Shown: one piece after another, positions 36,639 through 45,392 of the stretch
Position numbering within the stretch: the first letter of the stretch is position 1
Layout of the letters: each line of letters begins with the position of its first letter
Assembly (NCBI GenBank): GCA_963540815.1
Contig: CAUTQY010000001.1
Location: 124,001 to 188,000, forward strand
DNA length: 64,000 bases
Direction of reading: 5' to 3'
Source: Scybalousia_A sp963540815
GTDB taxonomy: Bacteria > Bacteroidota > Bacteroidia > Bacteroidales > P3
The notes under the pieces: model-generated
The model's input: only the letters and a program-made list of their open reading frames with translations
Told to the model about the DNA's origin: nothing
The model's database searches: none
Position numbers and translations under genes: made by a program

Positions 36639-36682
36639 ACAGACATTACTGTTTTTTTATTGTCTTTGCAGTGTCTGTTTTT
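36639..36682 (+). terminator. terminator-like hairpin after the S46 remnant
   Basis: ACAGACATTACTG pairs with CAGTGTCTGT (bulged), followed by TTTTTTATG. It lies just downstream of the dead peptidase and probably once ended its transcript. Confidence 0.55.
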
Positions 36683-36734
36683 TATGAAAAAAAGTTTTAT
36701 TGAAAAAGTTTAGGCTAGATTATAATATTTTGTA

Positions 36735-36742
36735 TAAATTTG
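36735..36742 (+). promoter_or_regulatory. -7 box upstream of tryptophanase
   Basis: TAAATTTG matches TAnnTTTG. If used, it gives a leader of about 200 bases before tnaA, which contains the short ORF at 36769 and the hairpin at 36882. Confidence 0.45.
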
Positions 36743-36768
36743 CAAAAAGAATAACTTCACAAAGTTAT

Positions 36769-36846
36769 ATGAGCAAAAAACATTCTACAAATAGAATAAT
36801 CAACCCTTATCTCAATATAAAAAGACGAGATAGTTTTACTCTGTAA
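36769..36846 (+). CDS. possible 25-residue leader peptide of tnaA
   Basis: ATG to TAA, 25 codons, inside the predicted tnaA leader. The product starts MSKKHSTNRI and ends KRRDSFTL; it contains one Tyr and no Trp, so it is not a TnaC homologue. It is offered only because tryptophanase genes elsewhere are controlled through leader peptides. Confidence 0.2.
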   Translation: MSKKHSTNRIINPYLNIKRRDSFTL

Positions 36847-36881
36847 TTTCTTTTTTGGACAAAATATATAGTTGTCTTGGT

Positions 36882-36904
36882 TTTTTGTGTGTAAGACACA
36901 AAAA
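36882..36904 (+). promoter_or_regulatory. hairpin in the tnaA leader
   Basis: TTTTTGTGT and ACACAAAAA form a nine-base perfect stem with a five-base loop, 43 bases before the tnaA start. AT-rich, so stability is moderate. It could affect translation or transcript ends. Confidence 0.4.
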
Positions 36905-36946
36905 GTATTTTTTTTTAAATTATTAATCACAAAAACAATATTTATC

Positions 36947-38323
36947 ATGGAATTACCATTTGCAGAAAGTTGGAAAATTAAAATGGTTGAACCATTAAAA
37001 AAATCCACAAGAGAACAAAGAGAACAATGGCTTAAAGAGGCTCATTACAATGTTTTTCAATTAAAAAGCGAACAAGTTTATATTGACCTTTTGACAGACT
37101 CCGGCACGGGAGCAATGTCACAGGAGCAGTGGGCGGCAATGATGCTTGGAGACGAGTCTTATGCGGGAGCAACTTCTTTTTATAAGTTCGAAAATACCGT
37201 TAAAAACATCTTCGGCTTAGACTATGTTATTCCTACACATCAGGGACGTGCCGCAGAAAACGTTTTGTTTTCCTATCTTGTAAAAGAGGGTAACGTTATT
37301 CCGGGCAATGCACATTTTGACACTACAAAAGGACACATAGAATCAAGACATGCTTTTGCCATAGATGTTACCATACCGGAGGCAAACGATACTCAACTTG
37401 AATTGCCTTTCAAAGGAAATGTTTCTTTGGAGTTATTGAAGAAAGTTTTGGAAGAAAACAAAGGGAATGTCCCTTTCTTTGTGCTTACGGTTACCAACAA
37501 CACCAAGGGAGGACAACCTGTAAGTATGGAAAACATAAGACAAACTTGTGAACTCTGCCATTCTTATAACATTCCTGTTGTTATGGATTCCGCTCGTTTT
37601 GCCGAAAATGCCTATTTCATCAAAACAAGAGAAGAAGGATATAAAGACAAAACAATAAAGGAAATCGTTAAAGAGATGTACTCTTATGTTGATGCCGCAA
37701 CTATGTCCTGCAAAAAAGACGCCATTGTAAACATGGGAGGTTTTATAGCAATGCGTGACGAAAAATGGTATGAGGGTTGTAAATTGTTTTGTATTCCTTT
37801 TGAAGGTTATGTAACCTATGGTGGCTTAAATGGAAGAGACCTTAACGCTATTGCCGTAGGCTTGGATGAAAATACCGAGTTTGATATGCTTGAAACTCGT
37901 ATCAAGCAAGTGGAATATCTTGCAAAAAAACTTGACGAATACGGCATACCTTATCAAAGACCGGCAGGGGGACATGCTATTTTCGTTGACGCAGACAAAG
38001 TCCTTGACCAAATACCTAAGGAAGAATTTCCGGGACAAACTCTTACTTGCGAGCTTTACTTAGAGGCAGGAATACGTGCTTGCGAAATAGGTTATATGTT
38101 GGCAGACAGAGACCCTGTTACAAGAGAAAATCGTTTTGGCGGGATGGATTTATTGAGACTTTGTATTCCGAGAAGAGTTTATACAAACAATCATATGGAC
38201 GTAATAGCCGCTGCATTAAAAAATGTTTACGACAAAAGGCACAGTATAAAGAGAGGTGTTGCCATAGAATGGGAAGCCCCTTTGATGCGTCATTTTACCG
38301 TTAAACTTAAAAGATTGGGATAG
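36947..38323 (+). CDS. tnaA: tryptophanase
   Basis: 458 residues from MELPFAESWKIKMVEPLKK, matching the family N terminus; a 25-codon longer frame is leader sequence. PLP enzyme splitting tryptophan to indole, pyruvate and ammonia. Family blocks: YIDLLTDSGTGAMS, IPTHQGRAAEN, MDSARFAENAYFIK and MSCKKDA with the PLP lysine. Tryptophanase rather than tyrosine phenol-lyase is favoured because HFDTTKGH carries the Asp where the lyase has Thr, and IRACEIG lacks the Arg that binds phenol in the lyase. Terminator follows at 38353. Confidence 0.93.
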   Translation: MELPFAESWKIKMVEPLKKSTREQREQWLKEAHYNVFQLKSEQVYIDLLTDSGTGAMSQEQWAAMMLGDESYAGATSFYKFENTVKNIFGLDYVIPTHQGRAAENVLFSYLVKEGNVIPGNAHFDTTKGHIESRHAFAIDVTIPEANDTQLELPFKGNVSLELLKKVLEENKGNVPFFVLTVTNNTKGGQPVSMENIRQTCELCHSYNIPVVMDSARFAENAYFIKTREEGYKDKTIKEIVKEMYSYVDAATMSCKKDAIVNMGGFIAMRDEKWYEGCKLFCIPFEGYVTYGGLNGRDLNAIAVGLDENTEFDMLETRIKQVEYLAKKLDEYGIPYQRPAGGHAIFVDADKVLDQIPKEEFPGQTLTCELYLEAGIRACEIGYMLADRDPVTRENRFGGMDLLRLCIPRRVYTNNHMDVIAAALKNVYDKRHSIKRGVAIEWEAPLMRHFTVKLKRLG

Positions 38324-38352
38324 TCTAAAAGTTCAAAAATGTTTATAACCGC

Positions 38353-38380
38353 GGGGGCACCTTTTTTAGGCGCCCCTTTT
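38353..38380 (+). terminator. terminator of tnaA
   Basis: GGGGGCACC and GGCGCCCC form a GC-rich stem with one mismatch, followed by TTTTATTTA, 30 bases after the stop. Confidence 0.8.
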
Positions 38381-38489
38381 ATTTACACCTAACAGACCAT
38401 AATCTTTATACATTACACAGCGGTAAAATTTGTATGTATTTAAAGGAGTGAATAAAATTATTTTGTAATTTTGCACAACAATTAATAAA

Positions 38490-39059
38490 ATGTTATTGTT
38501 CATGGGTATGGGTATTTTCGCTTCTTTTTTGATATTCATTTTGGTTGTGTTTGTCTTGGCTCTGGCTATTGTGGGGTACTACTATCTGAAACTTGTTAAG
38601 GAATTTGTGTTAAACGAACAGAAGAGAACCCTGCATGAAATACAAAAACTATCCGAAGCGGAAGTACGCAGCAAAACCATTACTCCCATACAATTACAAG
38701 CGTATGAGCGTTTGGTACTTTTTTTGGAAAGAATAAAGCCGGACAATCTTGTAAAAAGATGTTTCCAAACAGGAATGGATACCATATTGCTTAAAGATGT
38801 TATGATAAAAAACGTAAACGACGAATACGAACATAATCTTTCGCAACAACTATACATATCTTCGGAATGTTGGTTGAGAATAAAGAATGCAAAAGAAGAT
38901 ATCATAAACACTCTTAATGTTTTGAACTCTAAGATTGACGAAAAAACATCTCCGACAACTTTTGTCGGAGAATTGTTTGAGCATCTTTCAATAGGAGAAA
39001 ATCAAATAGATTCGGCGCAGGAGTTTCTGAAACGTGAAATTCAAGCAAAATTCAAATAA
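38490..39059 (+). CDS. conserved Bacteroidota membrane protein
   Basis: 189 residues. One strong N-terminal membrane span (about 5-33), then a helical cytoplasmic part with QLQAYERLVLFLERIKP-like block (seen as IQLQAYERLVLFLERIKP), EYEHNLSQQLYISSECW and RIKNAKEDIINTLN. This layout is familiar from an uncharacterised family found across Bacteroidota. No function is known. Wzz follows 63 bases downstream on the same strand, but a shared transcript is not proven. Confidence 0.75.
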   Translation: MLLFMGMGIFASFLIFILVVFVLALAIVGYYYLKLVKEFVLNEQKRTLHEIQKLSEAEVRSKTITPIQLQAYERLVLFLERIKPDNLVKRCFQTGMDTILLKDVMIKNVNDEYEHNLSQQLYISSECWLRIKNAKEDIINTLNVLNSKIDEKTSPTTFVGELFEHLSIGENQIDSAQEFLKREIQAKFK

Positions 39060-39122
39060 ACATAAAGAGTCCTCTCTACAAATAATCTATTAACTTCTTT
39101 GGAAAAATAAAAAAATATCATA

Positions 39123-40124
39123 ATGGATAGCAAATTAAATACTAAAAACAGCCTTGCCTTTCTTAAAAAAAACAAAAAAGTATTGGCTATTACCTTTGTG
39201 GTCAGTGCAATAGCTGCAACGGGTATCTCTCTGTTATTGCCAAACTATTATAAATCTCAAGTGTTGTTATTGCCGAGTGCTGTAAACTCCGTCTCAAAAT
39301 CGATACTTAACGAGGGAGATAAACTGGACCCGTATATTTTTGGAACAGAAAAAGAAAGCGAATACATATTGGAACTGTTGGGAAGCGGAGAAATCATAGG
39401 TAAGACGGTTCAAGCTTTTAATTTAAAAGAACATTATGGTATAAAATATAAAGGTGATTTCGGAAACGATATAGTTAATCGTAAGTTACAAAAAAATATA
39501 AAAATAAAACGTACGGAATTCCTTGGAGTAAGATTGACTGTTTGGGATGAGGACCCAAAATATGCTGCCAACATAGCCAACTACATGGCAGAACAACTCT
39601 CTTGTCTTAGATACCAAATGAAAAAAGCCAAAGCCGACAGTATTAGAGTTTGCTTGGAGCGTTCCAAGTCGGATTTACAACAAGAATATTTAAGATATAT
39701 AGATTCCCTACAAGAGATAACGACAAAAAGTAACGTATATGCCCCGCACCCGTATGCAGACCGTCTTATACAAGAAATGGCCAAACAAATAGCAGTAAAC
39801 AATGTAGCAGGAGTGCAACGCTTGGAAAACAAGATGGCTCATCTCATAAAATATGCTACGGAAATTGACAACTACAATAACATCATAAAAGGAAAATTGG
39901 AACTTTTGCAAAAATGGGACGACCACTATAAACAAGCCTTAGTGGATTTGGAGGCAAATATTCCAAATGATTACATAGCCGAGCATGCCGTTGTAGCAGA
40001 GAATAAAGATAAACCGAAACGTAGTATCATAGTTTTGATTTCGGCCCTTATGTGTACAATCATAGCAGCCGAAGTATTGGTTCTCAGAAGAAAGCACAAT
40101 TCTTCAACAACAAAAGATGAATAA
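39123..40124 (+). CDS. Wzz-like polysaccharide chain-length determinant
   Basis: 333 residues with the classic two-span layout: an N-terminal helix (VLAITFVVSAIAATGISLLL) followed by the conserved YKSQVLLLPS strand, a long periplasmic coiled-coil region, and a C-terminal helix (IIVLISALMCTIIAAEVLVL) ending in RRKH. Such proteins set the modal length of O-antigen or capsule chains in the inner membrane. The 3' end overlaps the O-antigen ligase-like gene by 8 bases, tying the two functionally. Confidence 0.9.
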   Translation: MDSKLNTKNSLAFLKKNKKVLAITFVVSAIAATGISLLLPNYYKSQVLLLPSAVNSVSKSILNEGDKLDPYIFGTEKESEYILELLGSGEIIGKTVQAFNLKEHYGIKYKGDFGNDIVNRKLQKNIKIKRTEFLGVRLTVWDEDPKYAANIANYMAEQLSCLRYQMKKAKADSIRVCLERSKSDLQQEYLRYIDSLQEITTKSNVYAPHPYADRLIQEMAKQIAVNNVAGVQRLENKMAHLIKYATEIDNYNNIIKGKLELLQKWDDHYKQALVDLEANIPNDYIAEHAVVAENKDKPKRSIIVLISALMCTIIAAEVLVLRRKHNSSTTKDE

Positions 40125-41589
40125 GCTATCAAAATACCATAACAAAGTTACTTATGCAATTATTATCATATCCTGTCTGTTATTTTTGGGCATGGGATAT
40201 GTTGCCTTGGAGTTGGGAATGGACTGGTATAGCTTTGTTCCCGTTATTATCTTGGCTCTAACGCTATTGATAATGCGTTTCGAATACACCATGTTTGCGG
40301 TTGCTTTATTAACACCTTTTTCAATTTTTGTTCAATATCAAGTTTTTTCCTTAGCTATTCCCACCGAACCCATACTTATTCTTGCTACTTGTATTTTTTT
40401 ATTTGAGTTAAGTTTAAAATACAAAATCCCTGTTGAATTTTACAAGCATCCGGTTTCCAAATGGATACTGTTTTCTTTGATTTGGATTGCAATAAGTATG
40501 GTTTTCAGTACAGACTTTGTCGTTTCCGTAAAACATCTTATTGCGAGGTTATGGTTTGTTATTCCATGTTATTTCATGATGCTTGTAATATTCAGAGATA
40601 GCAAAAAGATTCTTTGGTTTATCGCCTGCTACGGTCTTGCTCTCAGTATCATAATAGTAATAACTACTATAAAATATGCCTTAACGGGTTTTGACTATAC
40701 TTTTGCACATTACATTATGACCCCTTTCTACAACGACCACACCGCTTACGGTGCTACCATCGGATTGTTTATGCCCATTTCTTTTTATTACTTGCTTGCA
40801 AAAAAGACTCTCTACGACAATGTGTGTTTAAGAATATTGTTTGGCTTTATATGTTTATGCCTTCTTATCGGTTTTGTTTTCAGTTATGCTCGTGCAACTT
40901 GGCTTAGCGTAGCGGTCGCCTTGGGAGTATTGGTTATTGTCAAACTGAAAATAACCAAAAAAGTTATTTTAACCACCGGTATAATAGGGATACTGTTATT
41001 ACTTGTAGCAGGACCGACAATAAAAAACAAAATGTCGGAGAACTCACAGGATTCCTCCGGCAATATAGCCGAACACATACAGTCTATTAGTAATATTTCT
41101 ACGGATGCTTCCAACACGGAAAGACTCAATCGTTGGGCGTGTGCCTTACAAATGACTAAAAACAGACCCATATTCGGTTACGGATTCGGGACATATCAAT
41201 TTGAATACGGTAAATTTCAAAAATCTAAGGATTTGACCATAATTTCTACCAACGAAGGAACTTTGGGAAACGCACACAGCGAATATCTGGGACCTTTGTG
41301 CGAGACAGGTATTTTGGGATTTGTTACAATTATTATGATTTTTATTTATACTACATACATTGGAATAAGAGCATATTACAGGATAAAAAACAGAGATTCG
41401 GCAAATCTTATATTATTTCTAACAATAAGTGTGATAACCTATTACGTACATGGTATAATGAACAACTTTTTGGACACGGACAAATTGGCCGTGCCTTTCT
41501 GGGCTATCACCTCCATGATAGTAGCCTTGGATGTAAACAGTGAAAAATTAAAAGTTATTACAAACGATATAAAAAAAGAAAATATATAA
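40117..41589 (+). CDS. O-antigen ligase/polymerase-family membrane protein
   Basis: 490 residues with about 12 membrane segments. A large periplasmic loop between late helices has ERLNRWACALQMTKNRPIFG followed by YGFGTYQFEY and NAHSEYLGPLCETGILG, the pattern of the Wzy_C (O-antigen ligase) domain, including the H-S-E-Y motif. Members join polysaccharide to lipid A core or polymerise repeat units; which one cannot be told. It overlaps wzz at its start, and its stop overlaps the secA start (ATGA type), so translation of the three is coupled. Confidence 0.9.
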   Translation: MNKLSKYHNKVTYAIIIISCLLFLGMGYVALELGMDWYSFVPVIILALTLLIMRFEYTMFAVALLTPFSIFVQYQVFSLAIPTEPILILATCIFLFELSLKYKIPVEFYKHPVSKWILFSLIWIAISMVFSTDFVVSVKHLIARLWFVIPCYFMMLVIFRDSKKILWFIACYGLALSIIIVITTIKYALTGFDYTFAHYIMTPFYNDHTAYGATIGLFMPISFYYLLAKKTLYDNVCLRILFGFICLCLLIGFVFSYARATWLSVAVALGVLVIVKLKITKKVILTTGIIGILLLLVAGPTIKNKMSENSQDSSGNIAEHIQSISNISTDASNTERLNRWACALQMTKNRPIFGYGFGTYQFEYGKFQKSKDLTIISTNEGTLGNAHSEYLGPLCETGILGFVTIIMIFIYTTYIGIRAYYRIKNRDSANLILFLTISVITYYVHGIMNNFLDTDKLAVPFWAITSMIVALDVNSEKLKVITNDIKKENI

Positions 41590-44500
41590 TGAAAAATTTC
41601 CTAACGACATTATTTGGAAATAAATCTCAGAGGGATTTAAAAGAAATTAATCCGAAGCTAAAACTTTGCCTCGAAGCATACGATAAGGTACAACATTTAT
41701 CAAACGATGAACTGAGGGCAAAAACTATAGAATTCAAGAACATAATACAAAAAACAATACAAACGGAGCAAGAGGAAAAGCAAAGTATCAAACAAAGATT
41801 GGAAACGGATTTTGACATTTCCATAGAGGAAAAGCAAAAGATGTATGAGACAATAGAATCTTTGGATAAAAAAATATATGATAAAACCCAAAAAGTTTTG
41901 AATGAAATTCTACCGGAGGCTTTCGCTATTGTCAAAGAAACCGCAAAACGTTTTTTTGATAGCGAAGAGGTAGAAGTTACTGCGACGGATTTTGATAGAG
42001 ACCTATCTGCAAGAAAAGATTCCATAAGAATAGAAGGAGACAAGGCCTATTATAGAAACGAATGGATGGCAGGAGGTACTATGATACACTGGGATATGGT
42101 GCATTATGACGTACAATTGATTGGGGGTATGGTTCTGCACGAGGGTAAAATAGCCGAAATGGCCACAGGAGAAGGAAAAACCCTTGTTGCAACCCTACCT
42201 ATATACCTTAATGCTTTACCGGGCAACGGAGTTCATGTTGTAACCGTTAATGATTACCTTGCAAAACGAGATAGCGAATGGATGGGGCGTTTGTTTGAAT
42301 TCCATGGTCTTAGCGTGGATTGTATAGACAAGCACGAACCTAATTCCGAAGCAAGACGTAAGGCGTATAATTGCGATATTACATACGGGACCAATAACGA
42401 ATTCGGTTTTGATTATCTAAGGGATAATATGTGTAACAATACCAATGAAATAGTCCAAAGAGAACACACATATGCCATAGTGGACGAGGTGGATAGTGTG
42501 CTTATAGACGATGCGCGTACTCCTTTGATTATTTCGGGACCTACCCCTAAGGGAGAAGACCAAGAATTTGAGCGTTTCTGTCCTATAATAGAAAAATTAT
42601 ATAATGCTCAGCGTCAATATGTAACAACAGTTATAGCAGATGCAAGAAATATACTAAACAAAGAAAATCGTAGCAAAGAAGAAACTGCCGAAGGAAGCAA
42701 ATTGTTACTTAGGGCTCACCACGGATTGCCAAAAAACAAAGCTCTTATCAAATTGCTTTCAGAACAAGGAATGAAACAACTCATGCTTAATGCCGAAAAT
42801 TTCTATATGCAGGACCAGTCAAAGGAAATGCACGTTGTAGACGATGAACTTTATTTTGTAATAGAGGAACAACACAACACAATAGAGTTGACGGAAAAGG
42901 GCATGGACTTTCTTTCCAAATTGGGAGAGGACCCCAAATTTTACATTTTACCCGATGTCGGTTCTCAAATAGCGGAATTGGAAAAAGAGGAATTACCCGA
43001 TAATGAGAAAACGCAAAAGAAAGCGGAAATAATGCAAAACTTTGCCGTTCAAAGTGATAGGGTACATACCATTAATCAGTTACTAAAGGCTTACGCTCTG
43101 TTTGAAAACAATGTGGAATATATTGTTGTGAACGACCAAGTAAAAATAGTTGACGAGCAAACAGGGCGTATAATGGAGGGCAGAAGATACTCCGACGGTT
43201 TGCATCAAGCAATAGAAGCAAAAGAAAGAGTTAAAGTACAGGCTGCAACCCAAACTTATGCCACTATCACCTTGCAAAATTATTTTCGTATGTACAAAAA
43301 ACTTGCGGGCATGACAGGTACGGCAGAAACGGAAGCCGGAGAGTTTTGGAATATCTACAAACTTGATGTGGTTACCATTCCTACAAACAGACCCGTAATA
43401 CGTATAGACCACGAGGATTTGATATATAAAACCAAGCGCGAGAAGTTTGCCGCAGTTATCAACGAGGTAGAAAACATTAGAAACGCCGGTCGCCCTGTTC
43501 TAATAGGTACTGTAGATGTAGAGACTTCGGAGTTGTTGAGTAAGATGTTAAAATTAAGGCATATACCTCATCAGGTTTTGAATGCAAAATTACATCAAAA
43601 AGAGGCTGAGGTTGTGGCCTTAGCCGGTAGAGCAGGTGCCGTAACCATAGCAACAAATATGGCCGGCAGAGGAACGGATATTAAACTTGGCCAAGGAGTA
43701 AGAGAGGCAGGGGGTCTTGCCATTATAGGAACGGAACGACACGAGTCTAGACGAGTGGATAGACAGTTAAGAGGTAGAGCCGGCAGACAAGGTGACCCCG
43801 GAAGCAGTCAATTTTTTGTTTCCTTGGAAGACAAACTAATGCGTCTGTTCGGTTCTGAGCGTATGGTAAAGATGATGGACAGATTGGGTATAAAAGAAGG
43901 CGAAGTTATTCAACATTCCCTTATGACACGTAGCATAGAAAGGGCGCAAAAGAAAGTGGAGGAAAATAACTTTGGTATCAGAAAACGTTTGTTGGAATAC
44001 GACGATGTTATGAATAATCAGCGTACGGTTATCTATACCAAACGTCACAACGCTCTTTACGGGGACAAACTTTCCATAGACATATCAAATATGATATATG
44101 ACTGTGTGGCCGTTATGATAGACAGAAACGATTACGAATACACAGATTTGCAAAATCAATTTATGACAACTTTCGGTTTTGAGTTTCCTTTTGACGAACA
44201 AACCTATAATAAAGGGAAAAAGAACCAAATAAAAGAGGATGTTTTTAACTCTGTGTATAGTTGGTACAAAGAGCGTATGAATAGAATATCTTTTCTTGCC
44301 TTTCCTTTTGTAAAAAATTTGGTAGAAAGCAAGGCTTCTCGTTTCGAAAACGTAGCCTTCCCTATTACAGATGGTATCAAAATAATTAATGCCATAGCTC
44401 CCATAAAGAAAAGTTACGAAAGCGAGGGTAAGGAAATAGCGTTATCGGTAGAAAAGAGTATAACATTGCAAATTATAGACAATGCTTGGAAAGAACATCT

Positions 44501-44876
44501 TAGGAACTTGGACGATTTGAGACAAAATGTTCAGAACGCTTCTTACGAGCAAAAAGACCCTCTTGTAATTTACAAATTGGAGAGTTTTAATTTGTTTGAG
44601 GACATGTTGATAGACATCAATAAAGACATAGCCTCCTTCCTTTGTCGTGCCGCTTTGCCGATAGCAACGGATAATATAAGGGAGACAGAAGAACCTACAA
44701 CGGACACCAAAGGATTGAGAACATCCCGAGAGCAAACCTCTACAAATACGAATGCTTCACAAGAGGAAAAACATAAACCTATAGTAAAGGAGAAAAAAAT
44801 AGGTAGAAATGACCCTTGTCCTTGCGGTAGTGGTAAGAAATATAAAAATTGTCACGGCAAAAATATTACGGATTAA
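41589..44876 (+). CDS. secA: preprotein translocase ATPase SecA
   Basis: 1095 residues. The cytosolic motor that drives unfolded preproteins through SecYEG. Walker A is MATGEGKTLVA (about 195-205), Walker B region DEVDSVLIDDARTPLIISGP, helicase motif VI DRQLRGRAGRQGDPGSSQFF. The C terminus ends in the zinc-binding GRNDPCPCGSGKKYKNCHG that contacts SecB and phospholipid. The length exceeds E. coli SecA because of inserts typical for Bacteroidota. The ATG overlaps the TAA of the O-antigen ligase-like gene, an unusual operon partner. Confidence 0.98.
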   Translation: MKNFLTTLFGNKSQRDLKEINPKLKLCLEAYDKVQHLSNDELRAKTIEFKNIIQKTIQTEQEEKQSIKQRLETDFDISIEEKQKMYETIESLDKKIYDKTQKVLNEILPEAFAIVKETAKRFFDSEEVEVTATDFDRDLSARKDSIRIEGDKAYYRNEWMAGGTMIHWDMVHYDVQLIGGMVLHEGKIAEMATGEGKTLVATLPIYLNALPGNGVHVVTVNDYLAKRDSEWMGRLFEFHGLSVDCIDKHEPNSEARRKAYNCDITYGTNNEFGFDYLRDNMCNNTNEIVQREHTYAIVDEVDSVLIDDARTPLIISGPTPKGEDQEFERFCPIIEKLYNAQRQYVTTVIADARNILNKENRSKEETAEGSKLLLRAHHGLPKNKALIKLLSEQGMKQLMLNAENFYMQDQSKEMHVVDDELYFVIEEQHNTIELTEKGMDFLSKLGEDPKFYILPDVGSQIAELEKEELPDNEKTQKKAEIMQNFAVQSDRVHTINQLLKAYALFENNVEYIVVNDQVKIVDEQTGRIMEGRRYSDGLHQAIEAKERVKVQAATQTYATITLQNYFRMYKKLAGMTGTAETEAGEFWNIYKLDVVTIPTNRPVIRIDHEDLIYKTKREKFAAVINEVENIRNAGRPVLIGTVDVETSELLSKMLKLRHIPHQVLNAKLHQKEAEVVALAGRAGAVTIATNMAGRGTDIKLGQGVREAGGLAIIGTERHESRRVDRQLRGRAGRQGDPGSSQFFVSLEDKLMRLFGSERMVKMMDRLGIKEGEVIQHSLMTRSIERAQKKVEENNFGIRKRLLEYDDVMNNQRTVIYTKRHNALYGDKLSIDISNMIYDCVAVMIDRNDYEYTDLQNQFMTTFGFEFPFDEQTYNKGKKNQIKEDVFNSVYSWYKERMNRISFLAFPFVKNLVESKASRFENVAFPITDGIKIINAIAPIKKSYESEGKEIALSVEKSITLQIIDNAWKEHLRNLDDLRQNVQNASYEQKDPLVIYKLESFNLFEDMLIDINKDIASFLCRAALPIATDNIRETEEPTTDTKGLRTSREQTSTNTNASQEEKHKPIVKEKKIGRNDPCPCGSGKKYKNCHGKNITD

Positions 44877-44933
44877 AACATTTCTCAAATAAAATGTTGT
44901 TTTCCGTATTCAAAAAACGGAGAACATAAAACA

Positions 44934-44973
44934 GAGACTGCCATAAGACTTATAAAAATCTTATAGCAGTCTC
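44934..44973 (+). terminator. long hairpin downstream of secA
   Basis: GAGACTGCCATAAGA and TCTTATAGCAGTCTC pair with a single internal mismatch around a 10-base loop. It lies 58 bases past the secA stop. The base run after it is AAAATTTTCTG rather than T-rich, so it may be a terminator variant or a 3'-end stabilising hairpin. Confidence 0.55.
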
Positions 44974-45112
44974 AAAATTTTCTGACAACCTTAAAATATT
45001 ATTATAACACGTCCTAATTATTACACCCCCTATCTCAGCAATCCATATCTTGCGGTATGTGTTAGTATTTTCCGCTCTTATGAGCCGTAAGGCAGGGCAA
45101 TTTCAACCAATA

Positions 45113-45162
45113 CGTCCTTGCGAGACTTCGCTTTAAGTCATGGCAATCTATGAAAAACACGT
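45113..45162 (+). repeat. REP-like intergenic repeat, type A copy 1
   Basis: Begins CGTCCTTGCGAGACTTCG, continues AAGTCATGGCAATC and ends AAAAACACG. TTGC and GCAA ends, with GACTT/AAGTC inside, form a hairpin. A related copy lies at 46625. Confidence 0.6.
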
Positions 45163-45183
45163 TATTGCGTGCCCATACAAGTT

Positions 45184-45221
45184 GTCATTGCGAGTCCTTG
45201 CGAGCGAAAGCGAAGCAATCC
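45184..45221 (+). repeat. REP-like intergenic repeat, type B copy 1
   Basis: GTCATTGCGAG followed by a 28-base unit (45194-45221) with core TTGCGAGCGAAAGCGAAGCA. The 28-base unit occurs again, exactly and inverted, at 46757-46784. Confidence 0.75.
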
Positions 45222-45347
45222 AAAATACCTACTATTTATAAGGAAGTCAATATTTTTTATTATCTAACTCCCTAGTATTAAATTATTTGGCAAGAAAAAG
45301 AATATTAATTTTTTTCACAAAAACATTTCCATATTCACAGATATTAC

Positions 45348-45355
45348 TACTTTTG
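45348..45355 (+). promoter_or_regulatory. -7 box upstream of the LRR/T9SS gene
   Basis: TACTTTTG matches TAnnTTTG, 37 bases before the start codon, so the damaged gene still has a plausible promoter. Confidence 0.45.
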
Positions 45356-45392
45356 CGGATACCGGAATGTTAGTAATAAAATATTCGTAAAA

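Noticed and set aside
36947..38323. Tyrosine phenol-lyase as the identity of the PLP lyase
   Set aside because: Asp in HFDTTKGH and the lack of the lyase Arg in IRACEIG favour tryptophanase.
44934..44973. A small RNA gene downstream of secA
   Set aside because: Only one hairpin is visible, with no promoter or second element; a 3'-end structure is simpler.
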